This document shows positions 45,485 through 57,202 of a DNA stretch of 64,000 nucleotides, in pieces (position 1 is the first letter of the stretch; each line of letters starts with the position of its first letter). The notes under the pieces were generated by a model, which did not search any database, was not told where the DNA came from, and saw only the letters and a list, made by a program, of their open reading frames with translations. The position numbers were made by a program, and so were the translations under genes. This stretch comes from Meconema thalassinum (lineage: Eukaryota > Arthropoda > Insecta > Orthoptera > Tettigoniidae), in assembly GCA_946902985.2 (NCBI GenBank), contig OX336388.2, positions 367,213,387 to 367,277,386 of the forward strand, written 5' to 3'.

Positions 45485-46199
45485 GTAATTCACATTTTAA
45501 TTCAACAATGTACCTTTGTTTTGACAGTGGCGTATTTAAAACTAATCTTCTGGCAGGATATTCCTATGCAGAGGCATAGTAATTCTGAAATCCATTCATC
45601 GTTTGCTCTATTAACTATTCTTTACCACGAAATGTCGAAATGGGATGATTTTCAGTCCGCCAATACGATTGTGAAGGTTTATTTCCTAATCCTGAAAAAT
45701 AGTTGCATGAAATTAATAAATTCACTTGGATGACCAGATTTTATCATCAAGCGATCATCAACAGATTCATTACACTTCGGCTATTAAATCTATGTCTAAA
45801 AGTATGGGTGAATGTATGTACAATATGAATAAATATGCAGTCTTAAAACTACAATATTTCACAATGAGATATGGTCAATAGAGCAAAGAATGAAGATATA
45901 AAACGCCGTGGGAGGTAAAGTACTATTATTTCGATACATATATTCCGTTTGCATTACGTTTTCGTGCTGAAAAATAATATATTCAATGTTATATGTATAG
46001 AGTTAAGATTGATAAAAAACAGATCGTTTTAAAGTTCGGATTTTTATTTCAACAACACTTTGATTGGGGATGTGCTCAAGGAGGCTTCAGTTGATGTAAA
46101 ATAAAATAAAATTATGACACAGCAAGTAATAATAAAACAGTTACAAACGCCAAAATTCAGACATACATAATAGCAAACAGATCAGCGAAGCTATTTAAA
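45485..46199. other. No gene seen
   Basis: AT-rich sequence. A 70-codon frame at 45521-45733 has no recognisable domain. Confidence 0.5.
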
Positions 46200-46214
46200 A
46201 GGCAAAATTTCAAG

Positions 46215-46385
46215 AAAGGAAGAAACAAACAACTGACAGAAAGTGGACTCAAGAGGATAAAGATCGTCACTCTAGAAGGATGAAAGAAATTTGGAAACAA
46301 CGGAAATTGAATACAATGGACAATAGCCAACGTTGATTCATCGTACCCTCCAAATGGGTTATTCGAAAGAAGAAGAAGAAGACCA
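46215..46385 (+). pseudogene. LINE ORF2 C-terminal tail with (GAA)n end
   Basis: Reads KQTTDRKWTQEDKDRHSRRM then KEIWKQRK before a stop, resembling the charged tail at 35250-35330. It ends with a GAAGAAGAAGAAGAC simple-repeat tail near 46368-46383. It is a short 5'-truncated LINE insertion. Confidence 0.6.
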
Positions 46386-46494
46386 AAACAGTTACAAACA
46401 TGTAGACTATTATGTACAGCTGCCTAACGAAACTAGATTAATATACAATATACACCCGCAGGTGTCAATAATTGTGATTAATTCCCTTTCATAC

Positions 46495-46824
46495 TGAGCC
46501 TCCGTGGCTTAGGCGGCAGCACGCCGGTCTCTCACCGCTGGGTCAGTGGTTCAAATCCCGGTCACTCCATGTGAGATCTGTGCTGGACAAAACGGAGGCA
46601 GACAGGGTTTTCTCCGGGTACTCCGGTTTTCCCTGTCAAAATTTCATTCCAGCAACACTCTCCACTATCATTTCATTTCATCTGTCATTCATGTAATCAT
46701 TGCCCCAGAGGAGTGCGACAGGCTTCGGCAGCCGGCACAGTTCATATCCTCGCCGCTAGATGGGGGCTTCATTCATTCCATTCCTGACCCGGTCGGAGAC
46801 TGGAAGCAGGCTGTGGATTTTCAT
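46495..46824 (+). mobile_element. SINE family S1
   Basis: Starts GCCTCCGTGGCTTAGGCGG and ends GGCTGTGGATTTTCA. Flanked by the perfect duplication TTCCCTTTCATAC (46482 and 46825). Confidence 0.93.
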
Positions 46825-46837
46825 TTCCCTTTCATAC

Positions 46838-47491
46838 ATCAATGGTGATTTGGAACCGAATTGGTGTTGCTAATAAAGTATCAAGTATGAACACAATCAT
46901 TCTCGCATACACTAATTAGATTGGAGATTCCCAAGAAAGAGACTTGCCAAATGAGAAGTGGATTGCAGCTACAATTTCCTTAGTAGAAGGAGCTTCTACG
47001 AGCAGTGAGTTCATTAACTTAGACAAGCCCGATGAATCTTTGCGGTATGAATAATTCACAACTGTGTTGTAATGTTTTAAAGTATGACTTCCTCTCTACG
47101 CTCGGCTTCTGATTAGTTCATTTCCAGGAAATAACTGAGACAGGGGTGATAAAAGTTATTATACTCGAACAATTAAATATTTTGATACGGAATATCTTGT
47201 TTTCGAACATTATTTGAGCTTATTAATAGTAATAAAATAGCAATACAGTTAACTACGCAATGTCAAATTGCTTAAAAGAAGTATAAGAGAACTTTCTCAG
47301 CAATAAGGTCTCTGACAAGAAAACAACATGCTTTCTCAATAGGTGGCCCACGGATCTCATCTGTCATTGAATTTATACAGAGTGGTTCACCAGCCCCTTA
47401 CTTTTATTGGAGGAAGGCAACCCAACTTACGCGTATATCATAGTCATCCTAAAACGTTACAACGTTAATAATTAGAACTCTCCGTTATATT
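46838..47491. other. No gene seen
   Basis: AT-rich sequence without recognisable coding or repeat content. Confidence 0.5.
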
Positions 47492-47925
47492 TTGACGGAG
47501 ATCCGTGTTTGATTCGCGGCTCTGCCAAGAAATTTAATTCTGATCTATTGGTTGGAACGGGGTACACTCAGCCTTGTGAGGAAACGTTGAGAAGAGATGG
47601 GTTCAATTACCACCTCAGCCATCCAGGAAGTGGTTTTTTGTGGTTTCCCCCACTTCTACACCAGGCAAATTCTGGAGGGTTCCTAACTTAAGGCCACGGT
47701 CACCTCCTTCCCAATCCTCACCTGAATTACAAAATACACACTAGTACAGCCATCACAATAACACATGATATCACACAAATTCCACACTCACCCAAATACA
47801 CGGGACTATTAGATTTGGATGTCACAGCCCCTAAAATAAGCAACAGGAAAGTAAAATATATGATAAAAATTATTTTTAAAATATAACCTATCTCAAATAG
47901 TTTCGCAGTTCTTGTGGACACGTAT
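47492..47925 (+). mobile_element. SINE family S5, 5'-truncated
   Basis: Starts within the head (GTTTGATTCGCGGCTCTGCC), continues through the CAGGCAAATTCTGGAGGGTT and CCTAACTTAAGGCCACGGTC domains, and ends with the 3' module ACACTAGTACAGCCATCACA shared with 32700-32760. On the minus strand this 3' part gives a short hydrophobic frame that is not a gene. Confidence 0.7.
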
Positions 47926-48054
47926 TTATACGAAGGTTTTGATGTACATTGTAAGAGTCACCAAATATATTTCATGAAGGTCCATTTTCAAAGTAGGCCT
48001 ACTGGATCTGTATGAAGTGGAGGTCGGAACCACGATAAACGCGAAGCTAAGCGG

Positions 48055-48378
48055 CGTCGGCGGCCTTCTCGGTAGCATACTGAACAGCTATGGCCAAGAT
48101 GGCGGGTTCAAACCCGGCCAAAGTAATCGGATTTCGTAAGAGCCTCAAAATCCTTCAGTATGCCTTCCTTTGATGGGGAAGGATAGCCGGCAGGCCGATG
48201 TTATATATTTACGGTACGTAAAAGAACCTACCCCTGCAAATTGGTGGTGTGTAGAAACATTTGTAGTTTATATTTGGCTGGTTAGGAAACGCGGTATGAA
48301 AGTTCTAACGTTCGCCGCTAGTGTTCGTGACGGTACCATCTGGTAGCCAAATTAGGAACTTGAAATTGAACTTGTTGG
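48055..48378 (+). mobile_element. SINE family S2
   Basis: Head GCGTCGGCGGCCTTCTCGG (diverged), B-box-like GGTTCAAACCC, then the S2 body up to GAAATTGAACTTG. It lacks the shared 3' domain. Confidence 0.75.
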
Positions 48379-49165
48379 GAACCCTGGAGCGTTCGAACAA
48401 AAATGTCCATATTATGGCCATTGGCTGAGATTCATATACCAACATATCCTGAAAAATGTGGTACTGTCAAAAGATTTTTTGTATGAATAATTTTCGAATG
48501 TTTAACAAAGGGAGAGTTATTTAATTGCTTTCTAATTTTTTTAGTATGCGCCAAGTTATTGAGAAATGCTAGGAGAGGAATCGATAGTTGTGTTCGTATT
48601 TTGTAGATCCAGGGAAGGCATACTATAGATTACCCAGGGAGAAGATGTTGAACGTCCTGAAGGTTTATGGGATCACGGGAAGGCTGCTACAGGCAATCAA
48701 ATGTATTTATGTTCATAATCAGGCAGGAGTGAGAGGTGATGGTAGGATGAGTTACTGGTTCAAGGTTGTTACAGGAGTGAGGCAAGGTTGTAACCTCTAA
48801 CCACTACTGTTTATCTTATACACTATATGGACCTTATGCTGAAGGGCATAAACTGGCAGGGAGGGATTCAATTAGGTGGAAACCAGGTAAGCAGCCTGGC
48901 CTATTGTGATGATGATGTCCTGGACGTAATGGTGGACCGTCGAAAGTTTACAAGCCAACATGTTTGAACTCGAAGTGAAATGTAGGGAGTATGGTATGAA
49001 GATCAGCATTTCAAAGATGAAGTTTATGTCGGTAAGGAAGAAACGCAAGAAATTAGAATGGCAGGTAGGAGGAACTAAATTGGAGCACTGGCTCTGTATT
49101 TTCTCAGGATGGTAGTGTGGGGAAGGAAATAGAGTCGAGGTGTAGAAAAGGCAATGCAGTGAGTT

Positions 49166-49681
49166 GGTTGGTTCTTAAGTTTAGGGGCTGCGACAACGCG
49201 GTCATGTAGCCCCGTGTACTTTGGGTGTGTGTAGAATCTGTCTGATAACCGGTGTTAATTGTGATGACTGTATTAGTGTGTGTTATCTGTTTTTTAATTT
49301 AAGTACTGCAACTTAGAATTTTTCAAATAGTTCCCACTTTTGCCGCCAAGCGCCACCGTCAACGACTACTAGGCCAAGTTCAGAACTTAGCTACTAGACG
49401 CCAGCGCAGTCGGCTCTTGGCAACGAACGTAGAAACCTAAGAGCGTTGTTTAGCTTCTTAACCTATCCAATTTAGCTTCACACAGGTGCAATTAGTGGAA
49501 GGTTCTTTAACATGCCATAAATCTATGACATAGGACCGCCGGCTTTACTTCCCCTCCGAAGAAAGGCATACTGAGGGATTTTTAACGCTCTTAAAATATC
49601 CGACGGCTTCTGCTGGGTTTGAACCCGCTATCTTGGGCATAGAAGCTCAGCATGCTACCGACTACGCCACCGAAGCCGCTT
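49166..49681 (-). mobile_element. Composite SINE insertion (S2 head, minus strand)
   Basis: Flanked by the perfect 14-base duplication CAATGCAGTGAGTT (49152 and 49682). The right part (49490-49681), read on the minus strand, is an S2 head (GCTTCGGTGGCGTAGTCGG) and body. The left part has TAGGGGCTGCGACAACG and TGTCTGATAACCGGTGTTAA, a module also seen in S5 copies. Confidence 0.8.
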
Positions 49682-50173
49682 CAATGCAGTGAGTTCTCGG
49701 TTGCAATCTACAGTATTCTTCGAGAAAGAACTTAGTGCAGCGACAAAACATCGCTCAGTATTTAGACCGGCCTTGCTGTATAGCAGTGAGAGCTGTGTAG
49801 ATTCAGGATATGTGATACATAAGCTAGAGGTGGCTGATATGAGGGTAGCACGAATGATTGCTGGGACAAATAGATGGGAGCAATGGCAGGAAGGTACTCG
49901 TAATGAAGAGATAAAGGCTCAGTTAGAAATAAACACGCCAGATGAAGCTGTTCGTACGAGCCGACCCAGATGGTGGGGTCATGTGACGAGAAGGGGGAGG
50001 AGAGATTACCTAAGTGGTTAATGAGTTCGGCTGTAGAGGGCAGTGCAGGATTACCCATTAGTTCCGACTAGGCCCAGGCCTAGGGCTCCCAATTATCTGG
50101 GGCCCTCAAACAATTTCTAATTTAGTTCAATTTTATTTCGAAGATTTAGACGTTTTTCATCCAGAACTGAGAC

Positions 50174-51561
50174 TTGGTGTGTAGGATTTATGAGACAGGT
50201 GAGGTACCCCCCTGATTTCAAGAAGAATGTTATCATCCCTATACCAAAGAAAGTGGGAGCTGACAGATGTGAAAATTACCGTACAATCAGCTTGATTACT
50301 CATGCTTCAAAGATCCTGTCTAGATTAATTTACAAGAGGATTGAAAGCCAGATAGAAAGGGAGTTGGGTGAAGACCAGTTTGGTTTGAGGAGAAATGTTG
50401 GAACAATGGAAGCTGTACTAAGTCTTAGGCTGATTTTGGAAGGTAGAATAAGGAAAGATAAGAGAACTTTCATGGCATTTGTAGACTTAGAAAAGGCTTT
50501 TGATAACGTTGATTGGACTAAATTGTTTGACATTTTGAAATCTATTGGAATAAAGTACAGGGATAGGAGGGTGATATACAATCTATACAGAAACCAGACA
50601 GCAGTCATTCGAGCTGAAGGATATGAGAGAGAAGCTGGTATTCAGAAAGGTGTAAGGCAAGGCTGCAACTTATCACCCATACTTTTCAATCTTTACATTG
50701 AACAAGCAATGAAAGAAATTGGAGAAAAATTTAAAGTGGGAGTGAAGATTCAAGGAGAAATAATTTCAAATCTGAGATTTGCTGATGACATCGTTATCTT
50801 GGCCGACAAGCCTGAGGATTTGAATGAGTTTTTGAATGGTATGGATTCCGTCTTACGGAAGAAATTCATGATGAAAATTAATAAATGTAAAACAAAAATA
50901 CTGGAATGCAGCCGAAATAAATCAGAAACCTCTATGGAGATCAAATTGGCAGGTGAAAAGCTGAAGGAAGTAGGAGACTTCTGTTACTTAGGAAGCAGAA
51001 TAACCAGTGATGGACGAAGCAAAGAGGATATAAAAAGTAGGTTGGCTCAGGCAAGGAAAGCCTTTCTACAAAAAAAGAATCTGTTGACATCGAATATAGA
51101 TTTAGGTATTAGGAAGTCATTTTTGAAAGCCTTTGTCTGGAGCGTGGCGCTCTATGGAAGTGAAACTTGGACTGTTGGTGCAGCAGAAAAGAGGAGAATT
51201 GAGGCATTTGAAATGTGGTGTTACAGGAGAATGATGAAGATCAGATGGGTAGATAGGGTTACAAACGAAGAGGTATTAAGGCGAGTGGGAGAGGAGGGAT
51301 GTTTCTGGAGACTGATAATGAAGAGAAGAGATAGGTTGGTAGGACACATACTAAGACACCCAGGAATAGCAAGCTTAGTTATGGAAGGAAGGGTCGAGGA
51401 CAAGAACTGTAGGGGTAGACCAAGGTTAGAATATGTTAAACAGATTGCCTCGGATGTAGGGTGTGGTAGCTATGTAGAGATGAAACGAATAGCTCAGGAC
51501 AGGGACGCATGGAGAGCTGCATCAAACCAGTCAAAAGACTGAAGACTCCAACAACAACAAC
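50174..51561 (+). pseudogene. Younger LINE: reverse transcriptase ORF, 5'-truncated
   Basis: A 450-codon open frame (50190-51542) of a non-LTR reverse transcriptase: NYRTISLITHASKILSRLIY, FVDLEKAFDNVDW, KGVRQGCNLSPILFNLYIEQ, catalytic FADD (in LRFADDIVIL), then YLGSRITSDGRSKEDI, ALYGSETWTVG, EMWCYRRMMKIRWVDRVTNE and CRGRPRLEYVKQI at the C-terminus. Upstream, a C-run frameshift near 50207 separates it from CRIYETGEV. The endonuclease domain is missing, so this is 5'-truncated. The tail is (CAA)n (51548-51562). The target duplication AACTGAGAC is at 50165 and 51562. The reverse transcriptase is otherwise uninterrupted, so the insertion is young. Confidence 0.92.
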
Positions 51562-51570
51562 AACTGAGAC

Positions 51571-51885
51571 AGTTTCAGCATTATATTAAATTACAATGTC
51601 CTTTAAAAACTGAGTTCACTCATTCTGAACTTCACGAAATTCTTATTCGAGACAAGCCTGAGTCTTTTCCCGAACGTTGAAATTGCTTTTCGCATTTTCC
51701 CGACTCTCATGATAACGAATTGTTCTGTGGAGCGCATGTTTTCAAAACTGAAACAGATCAAAAGTGCGCAAAGAAGTATCATGCCACAAGAACTATTAGA
51801 CATGCTAAGTTTAATGTATATCGAGTCAGATGTGCGAGAAATTGATTTTTAAGACATTGTAGAAGATTTCATTGACCGAAAAAAA
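51571..51885 (+). pseudogene. hAT transposase C-terminal dimerisation domain
   Basis: Reads RQFQHYIKLQCPLKTEFTHS (joined to FYFEDLDVFHPEL before the LINE at about 50131-50170) and, after a frameshift near 51680, FPNVEIAFRIFPTLMITNCS, then VERMFSKLKQIKSAQRSIMP and LLDMLSLMYIESDVREIDF. The NCSVERMFSKLK segment is the hallmark of the hAT C-terminal dimerisation region. There is a stop at 51849. The catalytic domain is missing, so this is a non-autonomous, decayed copy. Confidence 0.88.
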
Positions 51886-52349
51886 AAAACAGAAAAAAAT
51901 ATTTTTGATTACATTTTACAGACGTAAAAATTAGTGTGATTTGTTAAATTGTTCCTCAAATCATCTGAAATGTTTTCAAATAACGATGATCGTTTCAATT
52001 GAAATGTATGTATAGGCCCATGTATGATGTAATAAAAAGTGTATTATTCATCTTGAGAAAAATAACACTTGTATATAATTTATTAAATGTACAGGTACTA
52101 AAAATAGAACTTATTTGAAAAAAAAGGGGCCCCAAAAATCTGAGGGGCTTGGGCCTCATTTTACCTTAATCCGGCACTGGTAGAGGGTAAGAGAAGCAGA
52201 GGCAAACCTAGGAGGCGATGGTTTGATTCAGTGTTGAACAATTTCAATGTAGAGGTGTAGAAGCAGAGGAAGCCGCAGTGCAAACTGCTAATAGGGGATC
52301 ATGGAGGCGACTTGTTCGTAAACGGAGACTTGCAGACTATACTGGACGC

Positions 52350-52769
52350 TGAAAGCCAAAGCCATCAAATGAAAATGTAATGGAAAGAATTGTACAAACG
52401 GAGCAACACACATTGTAAACACTAAAGAAAGATACATTAGCGGAGAATTACTTGCATTGTGTACAAATTTCACATAAAAATAAAATTAATTATTCAACCA
52501 TCCATCATCTATTGTGGAAAGTGGTATTTCCTGGATGTGACAATTTGTCTGTAAGCTGAATCTAAATTAGAGCATGCTATTTTTAGCAAGTACAGTATTT
52601 CAGGTGTTTTTGGTTAATTGTGACCTATATTTTTTATGAAGTTAAAATTTGAATACGCAGAATCGTAATGTATATATTAAAGCACAAAAGCGTACCTACA
52701 TAACTTTATTACCAAAATCTTTTATGCAGATAGTGAGGGGCCTGAGAAGTGCTTGCTTATCATTGCCAT
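52350..52769. other. No gene seen
   Basis: AT-rich sequence between the LINE end and the FLYWCH-type fragment. Nothing recognised. Confidence 0.5.
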
Positions 52770-53036
52770 TTACTGTATGACAAAGACGTGTGTGTCTAGG
52801 GGCAGATTATCTCTTTTTACACTGTTCGAAATAAATTCTCGATTAATCGTGGTACATGGTTCGTAATTCAGGGACCCACTTGTCAGAAATTTACCACTAA
52901 TTGTAAATAAATATGCAGAACATTCCTTGTTTGAACACCTCCACTTTTGGCCCCGTTTCGACAACTCATAGTTTCGAAATGTATTGTTTCCTATAATTCT
53001 CAATTCTCCACCTCTTTGACTGTACATTGATAACAT
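52770..53036 (-). CDS. FLYWCH-type zinc-finger-like fragment
   Basis: An 88-codon open frame reads SQRGGELRIIGNNTFRNYEL, then GQKWRCSNKECSAYLFTISG and EFISNSVKR. The pattern S-RGG-L---G---F, W-C----C-A and a following -ISNSVKR is that of FLYWCH zinc fingers, as in mod(mdg4)-type proteins and some transposase-associated genes. The usual His pair after the two Cys is altered (GSLNYEPC where NHEP is common), so zinc binding is doubtful. It may be a lone exon, a pseudogene, or part of an unrecognised transposon. No neighbouring exon could be identified. Confidence 0.55.
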   Translation of the reverse strand: MLSMYSQRGGELRIIGNNTFRNYELSKRGQKWRCSNKECSAYLFTISGKFLTSGSLNYEPCTTINREFISNSVKRDNLPLDTHVFVIQ

Positions 53037-53620
53037 GTTATATCTACGGAAACTCCAGGGGGTCTAGGTGTACGCAGCTGTCAGTCAACTCATGGATTAA
53101 CCAACATTTCAGGGGAGGTTGCCTACCCTCAGTCTCTTACCCAAACCCATTAGCGTGACCTAACAGGACTGTTTGGTGGGTTTAACCTAATTAGCGGAGT
53201 TCGACCATACCGGCTAAAATATGAATTCCTGCTGTTGCGTCAGGCAAGCTGCCTGGTAGCAAGTTCAATCTCCGGACTGGTACATGTTTTCTTCGCTTAA
53301 TGCCGTTTACAGTATATGTACTATGACCACTTATGTACCTATTCTAAATACTGCTTTTTTATTTGTCCTGAAAAGGACCCTTTTTTATAAGATGGTACGT
53401 AGCCAGGTTGGACAACGACATAATGATCAGTAAAACGATGGCAAGGTACCCTGCATATTCAGGGTAGCAAGTGTTCAAAATGTTGACCACCTTGGTTTAA
53501 AGGAAAAATCAGACTCACTCAGACCACCGCAGGTGTCATGTCAAATCCCTCTAACCTCGGGATGTAAACCATTACTCATTCTTACGTTCGACAAATACAT
53601 AAAACAGTATTTATTCAGTC
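53037..53620. other. No gene seen
   Basis: Unassigned. GGCTAAAATATGAATTCCTG and surroundings match nothing else in the window. Confidence 0.5.
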
Positions 53621-53847
53621 GCCTCCGTAGCGTAGCGGTCAGCACGGTTAGCAGCCGCCCCGGAGGTCCTGGGTTCGATTCCCGGCTCTGCCACGAAATT
53701 CGAAAAGTGGTATGAGGACTGGAACGGGGTCTACTCAGCCTCGGATGGTCCAAATGAGTAGAGGGGGTTCGATTCCCACCACAGCCATCCTCGAAGTGGT
53801 TTTCCGTGGTTTCCCACTTCGTCTTCGGGCAAATGCCGGGATGGTAC
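53621..53847 (+). mobile_element. SINE family S5, cut by element C
   Basis: Starts GCCTCCGTAGCGTAGCGG, with the B-box-like GGTTCGATTCCCGGCTC, and a second GGTTCGATTCCCACC in the body. It runs through GTGGTTTTCCGTGGTTTCCC and GCAAATGCCGGGATGGTAC, then ends where the LTR starts. The rest should lie beyond the window, after the 3' LTR. Confidence 0.85.
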
Positions 53848-54009
53848 TGCCTCCGTAAATTGAATTATATTGAGACCACGATGGCTGTATTGGCATATGT
53901 GAGTAAAGTTATGGATGTCATAGTTGTGACGTGGATATTCATGACGTAGGCACGGATGACGTATACTTCATGCAAGTAGGCTGATTGAGCTGAGATTCTT
54001 GGTGACGTC

Positions 54010-55401
54010 ATGATTTTGTTCGAGAAAGATCTTAGATTTACGACGCAGTCGCAGGAAACAAGGTATTGTGCTAAGGAAGAAGTTACGCTATTGGAGGAGA
54101 GACTCGAACCAATGAACGATAGTTTGGAAGGAAGACGGAGATTGCTGAAACTACGATATTTAATTACTTTTGGCATGCAGATTTGTGGAAAACTATTTTC
54201 AGTTATGGCATTGATTTGGAATTTTGAAGAAATTAATTTTGAGTTTTTGAAATTTGAAAATCCGTCAAGTATAGCCAAAGTTAAAACTTCTAGCAATGAC
54301 GGAGCAACAGGCTATGGAAGGGATGGATACGCCCCTTAAGAAGTTGATAAAAGGTCGTGCACAGAAGAGAGGAGCTCTCAGAACTCATACTCAGAACTCA
54401 TACGGATCATACCGCTGATACCGCATATATATTTCAGATATCATATAGTCATTTTCGAGTGAATAAGTGAAGCAAGTTGTCTTTAGCGTGTGGTTAAAGC
54501 CCGGCGCATCGAACGAACACGGAGCAGTTCCATTTTACGCTGCTCGAAACTAGGTGAAGTTGAAACGCTCACATTAACGTTTCCACCAGATAAGATATCA
54601 ATAGTTAACTTCAGCCTTTATTACAATTCAATTGGGCAGTACAACATTGAGGTGTGTAGAAGATTTGAACAATTTCACAATTATACTTCGAAAGATATTG
54701 GCACTTTAAGGCTGCCAACAAAAGTGATTTTCTCGCCACATGAGAAACACTTTTAAAATTCCACATTATACACTACGGCTGACACGTGGAGTGCAACAGT
54801 GATATTGGAGAATACGTTTGGTAACACAACGATACAGTCTACTATGGAACATTATAATCTTGCAGTGCTTTCAATGATTATAGCAGAAGTTGAGATGGAA
54901 GGCTAAGGCTGTAATGCAATTGGGACATATATCGATTGAGTGAAATAACAGCATGGAACTTCGTTAATCGTCATTCTACAAAAGCGAGCATGTAGTGAAC
55001 ATCCAACTACACTCATGCATCGTGAATCCATCGCTGAATTATACCAAATGACAGTGGAAATATTTTCATACTCCACGATTATGAATATTTCTGCGGAAAT
55101 AACTGCAATAAACTTCATGGCGAATTGCGACCAGAACTTCAGGGAAATTTCAAGAGAGGCCAGGGTGGACCCGGCTCACAAAGAAGAGTTTTGCCAGAAG
55201 GATGTCTTTCGTATACATGGAGCAGTGCAATTTCCGGAGGAGGAGCCAGTTCGATTCTCCGAGGACGCTGATTCCAGGTTCGAGGTCGGAGCACATCTTT
55301 ACGCTGGTGAAATGGAACCAACAGCAGTTTTCTTTGAAAACTTTCCTCTAGAACTTCAATCAACAGATAAGGTAGTCGTGAACGTTTCTTGTATTATTTG
55401 A
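54010..55401 (+). other. Coding-like stretches inside the LTR
   Basis: Three plus-strand frames (54010-54339, 54490-54756, 55015-55401) read like protein; for example TLTFPPDKISIVNFSLYYNS and FRIHGAVQFPEEEPVRFSED. The first two are also open in the 3' LTR (61102-61431 and 61796-62062). The third has two stops there (near 62490 and 62607). I recognise no family. They could be the remains of a captured or accessory gene in U3, or chance. Confidence 0.3.
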
Positions 55402-57194
55402 GTCTTGTAGCGATATCTGAGCAACCATTCTTCCCATATTTTATGTCCTATCTTTTGCCCCATTTTCTTGATTAACATTTCTGTACTCAGTACACTTCGA
55501 TGATTTATGCCTTTTTCTTCGATTTGTTGAGACATTGTTATGTCATTGGCATACTTAAATAATTTTGCATCAGTTGAGACTGATGATTTAGATTCTTTCA
55601 GTAATTTGCATATTTTTGTAGTCACGATTTGACGGTAAAGTTAACGATTTGCTATTGCAGAGTTGAATTCAGACAGCGTGTCATTTTATTAAAGTAATTC
55701 TCTTCAGTAAATTACTTTGACCAATTTTCTGTCATCCTCAAGAAAGAAGAATGATTAAATGATTTTAGAGCGTTAAAATCTATTACGATATCGACGATCT
55801 TTGAAATACTAGTCGTCTTATGAACATGATTGCAACATAGACATTTATCATTGCATTATAGACAATTTTATGAAATATGAACTTTGATTACGATTTATTG
55901 AATACACTATAGTAATGAATTTTGATAGGAGTTTTTCTCAATTATAGATTGGAACAATAATGTTTGCATTCCACAGTCTAATTGTATTCTATTCGACTAT
56001 TCATGCAGTTTAGATGAACTTTGATTGAAGATAGTATTTTTATACTGCGTTACTTTGAAGATATTAATCTCAATTTTGATAGACCAGGGAGGAGTGTCTA
56101 ATCGTATTTGCTATTAAATTTATTTGTGATTGGCAAATTTTCACTTCATATCGATTCATGAATGAAACCCACGAAGGTTAAATAATAACAGTCATTAATA
56201 CAATTGATGAATATAAGAATTTTTTAAGAGGAACAATGGATGTATAATCGTTAGTTCAGTGGGCATGTAAAAGTCGCTGATGAATAATGCCCTTGAATAA
56301 TGAAGAAGGTTCCCACAGGAATAAATGAAGTTGATGAATTTATAAGTGGAGGTTTTTGTGTGTAGTTTGAAGGATTTAATGCCATATATATGAAGATATA
56401 TGATGAATTTTGGGCCAATTTTTGTGCAATTTTGTGCGTCTTGAGCGAAGTATTTTCCCGCTGAATGTATTGTTCTGGTTCTTTGAAAGGTTATTCATAT
56501 GAAGATACTATTAAAATTAACAAGAGTGTTAAATAATTTGAGATGAAGATTTTGAATGGAGGTTACTGTCACAAATATTAATAATTATTATTAAACCTTA
56601 TTAAACCTGAATTTGTCAGTTAAGTATAACTAACCTTCATTGGTCGATTGTATCACCACGATTTGAGTAATTATCAACCGGATAAACGTGTGGTTTAATG
56701 TATTTCTTGTATAAATAATATAAACAATATTAATATTGTAAATAATTTTGTAAATATCTTTGATAATAATTTGAAATGATAGTGATTAATAGAGGCGTGT
56801 ATAAAATTTTCAATTGTTATTTGACATTGTTATAAACAATTTTATTATTGTTATAAATAATTAATGAACTTTTGTTATTAACATTAAGAGTTTTGTTTTT
56901 ATGCTCTAAACAACGCTAATTAAACATGTGCATTGAACAATTAATCATGATTTGGGATTGTTGGAGTAATCCACTGGTGTTTGAATGGAGCATTTAAAAC
57001 ATTTGCGTGTTAATATTTCAGTTGAGATGTGAACATTTACGTGTTTTGAAAAGGAGAGCCAAGCTCTGAGGTAACTCGCTTATGCTAGGGTTGAACGAAC
57101 GGGGTGAGTCCACTTTGACGATGCAGGTGCATTGCAGCTGGCCCGGACAACTGTATGACAGAGGCCAAGGACGTATCCATAATAGCCTTGTGGC

Positions 57195-57202
57195 TATAAA
57201 TA
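57195..57202 (+). promoter_or_regulatory. Candidate TATA box of element C
   Basis: TATAAATA in the right part of the LTR, 236 bases before an AATAAA signal, a layout that fits promoter and polyadenylation around a short R region. Confidence 0.45.

Larger units (their letters stand above)
50041..52179 (+). mobile_element. hAT DNA transposon, defective, with a LINE inside
   Basis: Perfect 8-base duplication GTAGAGGG (50033-50040 and 52180-52187), as expected for hAT. Inverted ends are CAGTGCAGGATTA and TAATCCGGCACTG. The ends continue as imperfect GGGGCCC- and GGCCCAGGCCTAGG-like inverted sequence. The coding remnant is the transposase C-terminus (next entry). A LINE with its own duplication occupies 50174-51561. 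Confidence 0.93.
48580..52340 (+). mobile_element. Old LINE (reverse transcriptase fragments), interrupted twice
   Basis: Fragments of one non-LTR reverse transcriptase on the plus strand: FVDPGKAYYRLPREKMLNVL then VVTGVRQGCNL (48590-48800), a decayed YCDD region at about 48900, RPALLYSSESC then LEVADMRVARMIAG and PRWWGHVTRRGR (49689-50021), and KRSRGKPRRRWFDSVL (52187-52240) with a last WRRLVRKRR-like piece at about 52305. Frameshifts and stops are many. A SINE is inserted at 49166-49681 and a hAT element at 50041-52179. With both removed, the order matches a normal enzyme. It is 5'-truncated. Confidence 0.85.
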
